Source: Pedobacter namyangjuensis
Lineage (GTDB): Bacteria > Bacteroidota > Bacteroidia > Sphingobacteriales > Sphingobacteriaceae
Direction: 5' to 3'
Assembly (NCBI RefSeq): GCF_003313325.1
Contig: NZ_QMHQ01000003.1
Coordinates: forward strand, 788,762 to 852,761
Length of the DNA: 64,000 nt
Positions 8,758 through 17,526 of the stretch are shown here, piece after piece; the first letter of the stretch is position 1; every line of letters starts with the position of its first letter. A model generated the notes under the pieces. It ran no database searches. It had not been told where the DNA came from and was given only the letters and a program-made list of their open reading frames with translations. A program made the translations under genes and the position numbers.

Positions 8758-10176
8758 TTAAAATAAGATACTGTAATTTAATTTGCTTCCTAGTTCTACT
8801 ATCAATTCCTTTTTTCCACCTTCGGCAGTTCTTATAATAGGTTTTGTTTGAGCGTCAAACTGAAGGTAGTAAGATTTATCATCTATTAGGTACAAACCTT
8901 TAGACACTTCTTCTATGCTATCAGCATTCGCTAAAAGGAAATACAAATCTTTTGATGAGTTGGTTGCATTGATCTCTCTAGTTAAACCTTGTCCGTTCGC
9001 CATTATTTTTACCGCATCAGTAATATTAGCACCGTAGATATTGTATTTAAATTCTGGACGTTCTTGATCATCCATTACATAACCTTTGGTACGAAAGCCG
9101 GTATTTACCGTATCGACAACCCATTTATCTTGTTGCGAAGCTAATTTCGAAACGGACAAAACAGGTTTTTTAGTAAATCTTGTAACGTTTCCTAACGGTT
9201 TCGAAGTTCCGTTACCACGGCCATCCCACATCGGGGTTGCATCTATAAAACCTCCGTGCCAACCTTGCAATAAGGTTCCATTATCTAAATCGTAACTAAA
9301 AGCAACTTGTTGTGGGCCGCCTACAGAAATAGCATGTACCGAACGAACGTTTGGAACAACATCTATAAAACTACGAATCATGGTATTTACTGGGGCTTCA
9401 ATGTAAATTGGATCTGCATCTTGGCGACCAGGTCTATTTGCATTTGCCGGAAGCTCAGAAATTTGAATATTTCTAAACGCGACCGCACCATGATCGCCTT
9501 GCAAACGTAACGAACCTTTAGCTTTTTCTTTACCTGCAGCACCTCTTGTTACTCCTAATAACTCGATGTTATCGTGAATTAACACACCATTTAATTCTAA
9601 ACTTAAAATTCTTGCATTGCTAGTTTTGTTACCGCTTGCATCAAACTTAGGCGCTTGAAAAGCAATTTTAACATGTTGCCATAAACCCGGAGCCCTACTA
9701 ACATTCTGGCGAGCGGCAAATCCGTCGAAACCTTTTTCGCCTTCTGGTCTTGCATCGTCCCAACGACTATAAATTGCACCGTTAGATGCGGCAGTTGGAA
9801 CAAGTAGCCCCCAAGAATCTTCTATTTGAATTTCGTAATTACCTTGCAAATAAATTCCTGAGTTAGCACCTTTGGCCACTAAATAATCTAGCTCCAAAAT
9901 AACATCGCCAAATTCTTCAACGGTGTACAAATCGCTACCAGTATTTTTAGCCGTTGGCTGATTTACGAGTATGCCCGTACCTTTCTCAACCTTAAAATTA
10001 TTTGGCTTTTCTAAATCGGCAAACAGGTTACTGGCAATAGACCACGTATTTCCTGGATTTTTAAATGCGGATAAATCAGTTAGACTTATTGCCGTTTTTT
10101 GCTGACCATAAACAAATAGCGTACTCGACGCCAATGCTAATGCAATCGAGCAAACTTTTTTAATATTAATCTTCAT
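8758..10176 (-). CDS. Secreted DUF1080 (3-keto-disaccharide hydrolase-like, concanavalin fold) protein
   Basis: A signal peptide (MKINIKKVCSIALALASSTLFVYG) is followed by a DUF1080 domain over about residues 30-245. It has the lectin/GH16-like jelly-roll marks GDVILELDYLVAKGANSGIYLQG, YEIQIEDSWG and GSLRLQGDHGAVAFRNIQI. Pfam names this family 3-keto-disaccharide hydrolase because some members act on 3-keto-glycosides. The C-terminal half (about 255-472) is a further beta-rich region with VGGPQQVAFSYDLDNGTLLQGWHGGF, often seen with propeller/cytochrome partners. Here the partner is the next gene (13 bases away to its ATG). The likely role is hydrolysis or binding of an oxidised glycoside in the periplasm or at the surface. 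Activity on mannosides is inference from the operon. Confidence 0.83.
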   Translation of the reverse strand: MKINIKKVCSIALALASSTLFVYGQQKTAISLTDLSAFKNPGNTWSIASNLFADLEKPNNFKVEKGTGILVNQPTAKNTGSDLYTVEEFGDVILELDYLVAKGANSGIYLQGNYEIQIEDSWGLLVPTAASNGAIYSRWDDARPEGEKGFDGFAARQNVSRAPGLWQHVKIAFQAPKFDASGNKTSNARILSLELNGVLIHDNIELLGVTRGAAGKEKAKGSLRLQGDHGAVAFRNIQISELPANANRPGRQDADPIYIEAPVNTMIRSFIDVVPNVRSVHAISVGGPQQVAFSYDLDNGTLLQGWHGGFIDATPMWDGRGNGTSKPLGNVTRFTKKPVLSVSKLASQQDKWVVDTVNTGFRTKGYVMDDQERPEFKYNIYGANITDAVKIMANGQGLTREINATNSSKDLYFLLANADSIEEVSKGLYLIDDKSYYLQFDAQTKPIIRTAEGGKKELIVELGSKLNYSILF

Positions 10177-10215
10177 CGATATAATTTCTATTTGGTTTTT
10201 TAGTTTAAGATATAA

Positions 10216-12507
10216 CTATTTTTCTGTTGATAAAGAATAAGGAAAATCGGCTGGATTGGTTCCTTTAGTTTTATTTGGTGTAGCTGCCATACTAAAATCT
10301 AAAACTGCTCCATTTTGCAAAGCAGAATGACTTAACCAGTTTTTAGTGTAAGGTGCGCCATTTACTTTTAACGATTGGATATACTTATTATCGGCACTAT
10401 TTGCGCCTGCGTTAATAACTATCTTTTTGCCGTTATCTAAATTTAAGGTTACTTTTTTAAATAAAGGTGCTCCAATAACATACTGATCAACTGCTGGTGT
10501 AACTGGATAAAAACCCATTGCAGAGAACACATACCAAGCAGATGTTTGTCCGTTATCTTCATCTCCGCAATAACCATCTGGTGTTGCAGCGTACATTCTG
10601 TTCATAGTTTCGCGAACCCAATGTTGTGCTTTCCATGGTGCACCTGCATAGTTATAAAGATAAATCATGTGTTGAATAGGCTGGTTACCATGCGCATACT
10701 GACCCATATTTGCGATTTGCATTTCTCTTATCTCATGAATTACACCACCGTAAGCACTCTCGTCAAATACTGGAGGCATAGAAAATACCGAATCTAACTT
10801 GGTTACAAATTTATCATGACCGCCCATCAGCTTTGCTAAACCATCGATGTCTTGAAAAACCGACCAAGTGTAATGCCAGCTGTTTCCTTCGGTAAAAGCA
10901 CCACCCCATTTAAATGGGCTAAATGGCGATTGAAAGCTACCATCTTTGTTTTTACCCCTCATTAAACCAGAAGAAGGATCGAACAAATTTTTATAGTTCA
11001 TTGCTCTTTGCTTGTAAATATCAATCTCAGAAGCAGGTTTTTTCAACAATCTGCCCAATTGATAAATCGCAAAATCATCATAAGAATATTCTAAAGTTTT
11101 AGCTGCATTTTCGTTTACCTTAACATCAAAAGGAACATAGCCTAATTCGTTATAATATTTAACACCGTGGCGACCAACAGCTTCCATCGGACCTTCGTTA
11201 TTAGCTCCGTGTTTAACCGCTTCCCATAAGGTGTTTATATCATAGCCTCTTAAACCTTTAACATAGGCATCGGCAACTACAGATGCAGAGTTATTTCCGA
11301 CCATAATATTGGCATAACCCGGACTACTCCACTCTGGCAAAAATCCGCCTTCTTTATAAGTATTGATTAAGCCTTCTTGCATCTCTTTGTTAATAGCTGG
11401 ATAAGCTAGGTTAAGAAATGGATAAAGCGCTCTAAAAGTATCCCAAAACCCTGTTCCGGCGAACATGTATCCTGGTTTAATATCTCCAGTATATGGACTC
11501 CAATGCACTATTTCGTTTTTAGCATTTACTTCATAAAGTTTATTTGGGAAAAATAATGTACGATACAAACACGAGTAGAAAGTGCGCATCTGATCAATCG
11601 TTCCGCCTTCTACTTCAATTTTGCCCAGAGTTTTGTTCCAAATGGCTTTAGCTTTAGCTTTAGTTGCATCGAAATTATCGTTGGCTAACTCTCTTTTTAA
11701 GTTCAGCTCTGCTTGTTCGAAACTAATAAAAGACGATGCAGTTCTAGCATTAACTTTTTCTCCTTTTGCGGTTTTGAATCCAATTACTGCACCAGAGTGA
11801 TCACTCGTTAACTCTAATTCATCATTTTTTAAAGTTTTGTCGCTCCAAGTTTTTGCAAGCGTAAAATCTTTATCGAAATAAATTACAAAGTAATTTTTAA
11901 AATTTTTAGGTAGAGGTCCACGAGCATATTTGCTGGTGTAGCCTATTATTTTTCTTTCGTTCGGAATAATTTTAATGTAAGAGCCCTTGTTTTGAGCATC
12001 TACCACTACAAAAGCACTGTCTGTTTTAGGAAATGTAAACCTAAATTGCGCAGCTCTTTCTGTTGGTGTAATTTCTGTAGTTACATCAGCATCAGCTAAA
12101 TAAACACTGTAATAATAAGGTTTAGAGGTTTCTGACTTGTGGCTAAACCAACTTGCCCTGTCATCATCGTTAAACTTTAATTTTCCTGTTACTGGCATAA
12201 TAGCAAAAGCGCCGTAATCATTCATCCACGGAGAAGGCTGATGCGTTTGCTTAAATCCACGAATTTTATCAGAATCGTAAGTATAGGCCCAACCGTTACC
12301 CATTTTACCAGTTTGAGGCGTCCACATATTCATCCCCCAAGGCACACCTACCGCCGGATAGGTATTGCCATTTGAGAGACTAACTTTTGATTGTGTACCC
12401 ATTAACGGGTTTACCAACTCTACAGGATCTGTAATTTTACCTACATTTTGGGCAAAAAGACCCGAACCCGCTAACAGTAGTGTTGCTGTTAATAATTTCT
12501 TTATCAT
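10216..12507 (-). CDS. GH92 alpha-mannosidase, secreted
   Basis: Exo-acting, calcium-dependent inverting alpha-mannosidase, most often alpha-1,2-specific in this family, trimming mannan or high-mannose N-glycans. The signal peptide is MIKKLLTATLLLAGSGLFAQ. The N-terminal beta-sandwich contains FKQTHQPSPWMNDYGAF near residue 85-100. The (alpha/alpha)6 catalytic region shows GTGFWDTFRALYPF, GNSWHYTWSVFQDI and GYCGDEDNGQTSAWYVFSAMGFYP near 645-670; the last block holds the conserved acidic residues of the active site. Length (763) is normal. It follows the BSP peptidase by 30 bases and precedes DUF1080 by 39. No lipobox was seen, so it is probably periplasmic. Confidence 0.95.
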   Translation of the reverse strand: MIKKLLTATLLLAGSGLFAQNVGKITDPVELVNPLMGTQSKVSLSNGNTYPAVGVPWGMNMWTPQTGKMGNGWAYTYDSDKIRGFKQTHQPSPWMNDYGAFAIMPVTGKLKFNDDDRASWFSHKSETSKPYYYSVYLADADVTTEITPTERAAQFRFTFPKTDSAFVVVDAQNKGSYIKIIPNERKIIGYTSKYARGPLPKNFKNYFVIYFDKDFTLAKTWSDKTLKNDELELTSDHSGAVIGFKTAKGEKVNARTASSFISFEQAELNLKRELANDNFDATKAKAKAIWNKTLGKIEVEGGTIDQMRTFYSCLYRTLFFPNKLYEVNAKNEIVHWSPYTGDIKPGYMFAGTGFWDTFRALYPFLNLAYPAINKEMQEGLINTYKEGGFLPEWSSPGYANIMVGNNSASVVADAYVKGLRGYDINTLWEAVKHGANNEGPMEAVGRHGVKYYNELGYVPFDVKVNENAAKTLEYSYDDFAIYQLGRLLKKPASEIDIYKQRAMNYKNLFDPSSGLMRGKNKDGSFQSPFSPFKWGGAFTEGNSWHYTWSVFQDIDGLAKLMGGHDKFVTKLDSVFSMPPVFDESAYGGVIHEIREMQIANMGQYAHGNQPIQHMIYLYNYAGAPWKAQHWVRETMNRMYAATPDGYCGDEDNGQTSAWYVFSAMGFYPVTPAVDQYVIGAPLFKKVTLNLDNGKKIVINAGANSADNKYIQSLKVNGAPYTKNWLSHSALQNGAVLDFSMAATPNKTKGTNPADFPYSLSTEK

Positions 12508-12537
12508 TTGGTGTGATTTTTTACGTAAATGTTATTA

Positions 12538-13200
12538 TTAATCGGTTTTAGAAATATAGATTTGCCAAAGTTCGTCTAAAGATTTACCCGTGATTTCGGC
12601 CCACATTTCATTTTTGTAAGTATGATTTCGCATTGCTTCATCGAGCTTTACAACTATACCTTTACTCTGATGTTCTTCTAGCCAATTTAAAAACCTTGCA
12701 GTAATTCTATATGAATTTTTATAACTATGCTCTGGCTTTAGCGACGGCAAAGACCATTTTGCCCCTGCATTGTCTACACCATATTTGTAACGTACGTAAT
12801 CTGCTATTCCCTCTGTTAGCCAACCTGGACCGCCTCCTCTTCCGTAGTTTTGTACAACATGCATCACTTCATGTGTTACTACGTCAATGTCGCCCGGGTT
12901 TTTAATAAACCATTGCGGATTATAAACAATTTTCCCTCCTCCGGTGGCAGCAACACCTTTATAAGCAGTGTCAATATTGAAATACAACTCTTTTGCCGTT
13001 TTAGGATTAAAGTCTTTCGCTAATACTGGGTAAACTTTAAAAAATGTTTCTATCATCCTTTTTTTCAATGCTGGATCAAAATTTCTGTCGTTGCTAGCGA
13101 AATGTAGGATATAGCCGTCTTTTTTATGTGTAGTTGTATCTTGCGCAACTGCAAAAACAGCTATAAACGAAATAAAAGTTAATAAAAAAATCTTTTTCAT
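12538..13200 (-). CDS. Secreted metallopeptidase of the basic secretory protein (BSP) family
   Basis: A signal peptide (MKKIFLLTFISFIAVFAVAQ) is followed by a domain like plant basic secretory proteins, a gluzincin-type fold. The zinc motif HEVMH is near residues 107-111 with context DVVTHEVMHVVQNYGRGG, then WLTEGIADYVRYKYG, which carries the likely third ligand region. Length 220 is usual for bacterial members. It sits between GH125 (7 bases) and GH92 (30 bases) in the mannosidase operon. This suggests that the natural substrate is a glycoprotein whose peptide chain is also cut, though a direct role is inference. Some relatives lack known substrates. Confidence 0.88.
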   Translation of the reverse strand: MKKIFLLTFISFIAVFAVAQDTTTHKKDGYILHFASNDRNFDPALKKRMIETFFKVYPVLAKDFNPKTAKELYFNIDTAYKGVAATGGGKIVYNPQWFIKNPGDIDVVTHEVMHVVQNYGRGGGPGWLTEGIADYVRYKYGVDNAGAKWSLPSLKPEHSYKNSYRITARFLNWLEEHQSKGIVVKLDEAMRNHTYKNEMWAEITGKSLDELWQIYISKTD

Positions 13201-13207
13201 TATGTAT

Positions 13208-14623
13208 CTATTTTAATAAATGAGGTTTTTCATTGTAAACCTTCCATAAAAACTCGCCAAATAAAGTGTTTGCCCAAGCAAACCAACTACGCGTAAATTT
13301 AGTTGGATTATCTTTATGGAAACTTTCATGCATAAAGCCTTTATCGCCATGTGTAGTTTTTAACATCTTAATGCATTTCTTTATCTCGTCATCGTTCAAC
13401 GACGTCATTCCTTGCATGGTTATCGCCATTGGCCAAATCATATCTGGACCTATATGCGGCCCGCCAACACCTTCTGCAAATTTCCCTTTGAAAAAATATG
13501 GATTATCTAAAGAGAGAATAAACTTTCTCGTGTTTTTATAAAGTTGATCGTTAACATCTATGGCACCCAAATAAGGCATGGAAAGTAGACTTGGCACGTT
13601 ACTATCGTCCATCATGTAAGCACTTCCAAAACCATCCACTTCAAAAGCAAACATTTTACCAAATTCAGGATGATCTTTTACAGCATATTTTTTCAGCGCA
13701 GTTTCTACTTCATTTGCTAAAGCAGTAAGCCTACTTGATAGCTCGCCATCGTTCTGCAAGGCTTTAACCATTTCTGCAGCTTGTTTTAAACTGCTTATTG
13801 CAAAAAAGTTTGAGGGTATTAAAAATGCAAAAGTTGTAGCATCATCACTCGGGCGGAAAGATGAACAAATTAAACCAACTGGTTTAACTGGGTGGCCATA
13901 ACCGTTCATAGATAAGGTATCATGTGGATACAAACTTTCTCTTTGAAAATGATACGGTCCTTTGTTTTCTTTTCTTTGCTGTTCGATAAAAGTTTTTAGG
14001 ATTGCTGCTATTGCTTTTTTCCAGTTGGCATCGAAAGGTGTTTTATCTCCCGTCTTTTTCCAATAATTATACGCTAAACGAATAGGGTAACATAACGAAT
14101 CGATTTCCCATTTACGCTCGTGTACGCCAGGTTTCATATCGGTTTTATCGTTTTTCCACTCTCCTACTTTTTGCTCATCATTATAAAAAGCATTTGCATA
14201 AGGATCTTTAAGGATATATGTTGTTTGACGATTAATTACACCGGCAATTAGATCCTTTATTTTTTTCTCCTGATTAGCAAATTGTAGATAAGGCCATACT
14301 TGCGCAGAGCTATCACGCATCCACATCGCATCTATATCACCTGTGATTACATAAGTATCTGGCTTACCATTTTTAAGGCTGTAAGTTACGGTCGTATCCA
14401 ACGTGTTAGGAAAACAGTTTTCGAACAACCAACCTAGTTCCTTATCGGCTACGTTGGTTTGAAATGTCTTTATTGCCTGTTCTACGGCAACACTATTAAA
14501 ATGCCGTTTTGATAAAGGTACCCTGACCACAGGAAAGTCTGGAGCTGAGGCAAATGACATTTTCGACGCCAATACACCGGCGCCTAACAGACCAGTATTT
14601 TGAATAAAGGTTCTTCTTTTCAT
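13208..14623 (-). CDS. GH125 exo-alpha-1,6-mannosidase
   Basis: Metal-independent inverting alpha-mannosidase. Characterised GH125 enzymes remove non-reducing alpha-1,6-linked mannose. The start at 14623 gives MKRRTFIQNTGLLGAGVLAS, a leader with paired Arg that looks Tat-like. An upstream start at 14698 would overlap the ROK gene and hide the signal. Family marks are YVITGDIDAMWMRDSSAQVWPYL (about 90-112), ERKWEIDSLCYPIRLAYNYWKKTGD, SSFRPSDDATTFAFLIPSN and MTSLNDDEIKKCIKML towards the end. GH92 removes alpha-1,2 branches and GH125 then attacks the 1,6 backbone, so the two fit one mannan pathway. It is 25 bases after the ROK kinase. Confidence 0.94.
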   Translation of the reverse strand: MKRRTFIQNTGLLGAGVLASKMSFASAPDFPVVRVPLSKRHFNSVAVEQAIKTFQTNVADKELGWLFENCFPNTLDTTVTYSLKNGKPDTYVITGDIDAMWMRDSSAQVWPYLQFANQEKKIKDLIAGVINRQTTYILKDPYANAFYNDEQKVGEWKNDKTDMKPGVHERKWEIDSLCYPIRLAYNYWKKTGDKTPFDANWKKAIAAILKTFIEQQRKENKGPYHFQRESLYPHDTLSMNGYGHPVKPVGLICSSFRPSDDATTFAFLIPSNFFAISSLKQAAEMVKALQNDGELSSRLTALANEVETALKKYAVKDHPEFGKMFAFEVDGFGSAYMMDDSNVPSLLSMPYLGAIDVNDQLYKNTRKFILSLDNPYFFKGKFAEGVGGPHIGPDMIWPMAITMQGMTSLNDDEIKKCIKMLKTTHGDKGFMHESFHKDNPTKFTRSWFAWANTLFGEFLWKVYNEKPHLLK

Positions 14624-14648
14624 TGTGTTTATATTTGGTGATACTTCC

Positions 14649-15536
14649 TTAAAGTTCAACACTCTCTTCTTGTGCCAAGCCCCAACATGCGGCAGCACCT
14701 ATAAGCGTTGCGTTTTCGTTAAGTTCACTCAATTTTATTTTGGTATTGAGCTTAGCCAACTTAAGTTTTTCTGTTAAACTTGGCTCAAAAAGTTCAAATG
14801 CTTGGGAAATGTTCCCTCCAAGTACCACGACTTGGCTGCTATACTCGTTAACAACTGTTGTTAAAAATTCGCCAAGCGCCATCCCAAACTCTTTAAATAC
14901 CTGCATTGCACTAGCATCTTTAGTTGCCAACGAGGCCAGTTCTTTTACACCATCAACTTTAATACCTTTTAAAGTCTCGTACCTTGCTAAAAACCATCTA
15001 GTAGAAAGATAGTCTTCCGCTATTCCTCCACGAAAACTAGAATTCCACAAAGCAGCGTCTGTGGCATTGCCATCAATCGTAACTGCAGAGCCTAAACCTG
15101 TACCAAGCGTTACGCCAAGTGCACGCTCGTATCCTTTAGCGGCACCGCAGAAAACTTCGCCTTGTAAAAATGCAGCAGCATCATTTATAAACTTGATACA
15201 GTCGGCTTCGATATTTAATCTAAGAGCAAGTTCTTCTTTGATGTTTGCCAAGTAAAGCGATCTAAACTTATCTTGATCTTTTATTAACGATATGCCGTTC
15301 TCATAGTCAAACGGGCCAGGCATTGCAATTCCAATTTGTATATTATGATGTGCAATATCGCCTACCGAAGCTTCGATAACTTTGCACCAAGCGGCCAGAA
15401 TTACTTCCTTATCCTGCAATGAATCTACAGCTTTACGTTTTACAGAGCTATCGATCAATTGCCCACCTGGCAGATTTACCAGCGACGCTGTGATGTGCGA
15501 ACCGCCAATATCTACCCCCAAATTCATTTTATTCAT
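14649..15536 (-). CDS. ROK-family sugar kinase, first gene of the mannosidase operon
   Basis: Cytoplasmic ATP-dependent hexokinase of the ROK family; mannose is the expected substrate from context. The start at ATG 15536 (MNKMNLGVDIGGSH) is preferred over a TTG one codon upstream. The phosphate-1 motif GVDIGGSH is at the N-terminus, the catalytic Asp lies in FINDAAAFLQGE, and the ATP motif is VTLGTGLGSA. The classical ROK zinc motif CxCGxxGC is absent: the expected region reads LWNSSFRGGIAEDYLS. This places it in a zinc-less subgroup. It has no helix-turn-helix, so it is not a ROK repressor. The LacI-type operator at 15565-15576 lies 29 bases upstream. Confidence 0.88.
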   Translation of the reverse strand: MNKMNLGVDIGGSHITASLVNLPGGQLIDSSVKRKAVDSLQDKEVILAAWCKVIEASVGDIAHHNIQIGIAMPGPFDYENGISLIKDQDKFRSLYLANIKEELALRLNIEADCIKFINDAAAFLQGEVFCGAAKGYERALGVTLGTGLGSAVTIDGNATDAALWNSSFRGGIAEDYLSTRWFLARYETLKGIKVDGVKELASLATKDASAMQVFKEFGMALGEFLTTVVNEYSSQVVVLGGNISQAFELFEPSLTEKLKLAKLNTKIKLSELNENATLIGAAACWGLAQEESVEL

Positions 15537-15564
15537 CAATTATTATAAAAGCCCTAAATATATA

Positions 15565-15576
15565 TAAAACGTTTTA
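15565..15576. promoter_or_regulatory. LacI-type operator upstream of the ROK-GH125-GH92 operon
   Basis: A 12-base perfect palindrome TAAAACGTTTTA, the same core as the two operators upstream of susC. LacI-family sites usually have a central CG in an even palindrome, as here. It is just downstream of a possible promoter box (15583-15590), so bound repressor would cover the start of transcription. Confidence 0.72.
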
Positions 15577-15582
15577 GTAATG

Positions 15583-15590
15583 CAAATTGA
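15583..15590 (-). promoter_or_regulatory. Candidate promoter -7 box for the ROK operon
   Basis: On the minus strand this reads TCAATTTG, one mismatch from the Bacteroidota TAnnTTTG consensus, about 45 bases before the ROK start codon and next to the operator. No clear -33 element was found. Confidence 0.35.
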
Positions 15591-15817
15591 CGCTCTAGGC
15601 CAATTAAGTGAGCTTTGATTGTATTACTTTTTGTTTGTTAGTGATCTGCTTTTAATATTTACTCGCCAACTTTCTTGAAATAAGATTCAAACTGCAAATT
15701 ATGGTAAATGCTGTATTAAATAATAGCCGATGCCAAATGTGGAAAGTCTTTAAATATCTCATTTAAAAACTTACTCCATGCCTATAAGTTGATAGCCTCT
15801 GTATTTCATTTTAATCA

Positions 15818-15851
15818 ACCCAAAAAGTACTCGTTAAAGTACTTTTTGGGT
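15818..15851 (-). terminator. Terminator after susD
   Basis: A perfect 14-base inverted repeat (ACCCAAAAAGTACT at 15818-15831, complement at 15838-15851) with a 6-base loop, 10 bases past the susD stop in the minus direction, followed by an AT-rich stretch. It separates susCD from the ROK operon, which then needs its own promoter. Confidence 0.85.
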
Positions 15852-15861
15852 GAGTGAAAGG

Positions 15862-17526
15862 TTAATTATATCCAGGATTTTGATCAAGATTAACATTTAA
15901 AGTTCGCTGTACCTGAGGAATTGGGAATAAGCTTCTAAAAGGTTGAGATGGTGTATGATCCCACCAAGTTCCAGTAGTGAATTTGTTAAATCTAATTAAA
16001 TCACCTCGTCTAAAACCTTCAAAAATGAACTCTCTGCCTCTTTCAGCTAACAACTCATCCATTGTAAGCGTCGCTGTTGTATAAGGTACAAAGTTTGCGG
16101 CAGTGAACGCTCTTTTTTTGCAATCATTAATTAACTGCACCGCTTCTGCATTTGCTACGCCATTACTTTTACGCATGATAGCTTCAGCTTTGGCAAAATA
16201 AATCCAAGTAAGCCTGTATATGTTCCAATCTGTATTGTTGTAATTTGGATCGATAGGCACTGTAACTCCATTTACAACACCAGCAACTTGGTTACCAAGC
16301 TTGTATTTGTTAAATCTAACACCACTATTCTCTTCGCCCTCACTCATGTTAGAAACTGTTGAATTGATTTTATTTTTTCTGATGTTGTCTACAAAAATAA
16401 TTTGCTGACCGCTATATTCATTACCACCAGATGCTAAAGCAGGTTGTCCGTTATCGAATCTGATCATTGGCCCCTCTAACAACCAGCCTCTTTTTCTCAA
16501 ATCTGTATCGTTATATGTAGTAAATACTCCGGGAATTACAACAACTCCATCATTACCATTTCTATTTCCACCATAAATTGGTCCTTGTTGAAAATGGTAG
16601 AACTCGCCAGTCCATGATGGTTCGAAGGTTGCGTTTCTGAACTCGTAAGCAATAGAAAAAATTGCTTCTTTAGATAAGTCATTCGTTGATTTGAATTGAT
16701 CAAATATATTTGGATCTAATGCCATTGCGCCATTTTGACCACCAGCTGCACCAGTTATTAATTTGTTAGCTGCCGCGATACAATCATCCCAACGTGCTGT
16801 ACCTGTCCAAACCTCAGCGTTTAAATAAAGTTCTACCAACATAGCATATGCTCCTGCTTGGCTCATCCTCCCCGTCATTGTTTTAGAGTGTAATGGTGCT
16901 CTATCTACATTGTCTTTTATCTCTTTTTCTATAAACGCGAAAACCTCTGCTCTGGGAACTGTTTTAGGTCTTGCAGGAATACCAACTTGGGTTACTACTG
17001 GTATATTTCCGAAAAGATCCATCAATTTTAGATAATGGAATGCTCTTAACAATTTCAATTCAGCAATATACGCGTCTTTCTCAACCTGTGTAATACCCAT
17101 TTTAGAAATATCTCTTTTCTCTAAATTCTCAATCGGATCGTTACATAAACCCATTCCCCAATACATTAAAGACCAAGCACTATTCAAAGGCCCATCATCA
17201 CTTAACCAAGTATGGTAATGTAATCTTTTCCATTTCCCACCATCTTCACCATGCCTGCCTTTTGTTGGCCAAGCTAGCTGATCTGCAGATAATTCGGACG
17301 GACGCCACCAGCCATCTTGACCAGAAGGTGTAATCCAAGCATTTGCATGCGTGTATGGTCTTAAAACTGCAGACAAAACTTCGTTTTTATTATTGTAAAA
17401 ATTATCAGTTATCAACTGATCATATACTTTTTCGTCTAATTTTGTACAACCGTTTATAAGGAATACTGGTGCAACAATTAAACATGCAACAACTATTTTT
17501 TTAAATTTTTTCATTTTCTTAATCAT
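15862..17526 (-). CDS. SusD/RagB-family glycan-binding lipoprotein (locus 1)
   Basis: Surface-exposed lipoprotein that captures oligosaccharides and acts as the lid of its SusC partner. The signal peptide has a lipobox ending at Cys27 (VFLINGC). N-terminal TPR-like helices include DAYIAELKLLRAFHYLKLMDLFGNIPVV, the hallmark SusD segment. The C-terminal RagB region shows LAERGREFIFEGFRRGDLIRF, and the end FPIPQVQRTLNVNLDQNPGYN is the classic SusD terminus. Its ATG overlaps the susC stop in TAATG, so translation is probably coupled. A LacI-controlled promoter upstream of susC is likely to serve both. Substrate alpha-mannan is inferred from the neighbouring operon. Confidence 0.95.
   Translation of the reverse strand: MIKKMKKFKKIVVACLIVAPVFLINGCTKLDEKVYDQLITDNFYNNKNEVLSAVLRPYTHANAWITPSGQDGWWRPSELSADQLAWPTKGRHGEDGGKWKRLHYHTWLSDDGPLNSAWSLMYWGMGLCNDPIENLEKRDISKMGITQVEKDAYIAELKLLRAFHYLKLMDLFGNIPVVTQVGIPARPKTVPRAEVFAFIEKEIKDNVDRAPLHSKTMTGRMSQAGAYAMLVELYLNAEVWTGTARWDDCIAAANKLITGAAGGQNGAMALDPNIFDQFKSTNDLSKEAIFSIAYEFRNATFEPSWTGEFYHFQQGPIYGGNRNGNDGVVVIPGVFTTYNDTDLRKRGWLLEGPMIRFDNGQPALASGGNEYSGQQIIFVDNIRKNKINSTVSNMSEGEENSGVRFNKYKLGNQVAGVVNGVTVPIDPNYNNTDWNIYRLTWIYFAKAEAIMRKSNGVANAEAVQLINDCKKRAFTAANFVPYTTATLTMDELLAERGREFIFEGFRRGDLIRFNKFTTGTWWDHTPSQPFRSLFPIPQVQRTLNVNLDQNPGYN

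Larger units (their letters stand above)
15537..15861. other. Intergenic region between susD and the ROK operon
   Basis: 325 bases without a gene. It holds the susD terminator (15818-15851), the operator (15565-15576) and a candidate promoter box for the ROK operon. Nothing else was recognised in 15591-15817. Confidence 0.7.
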
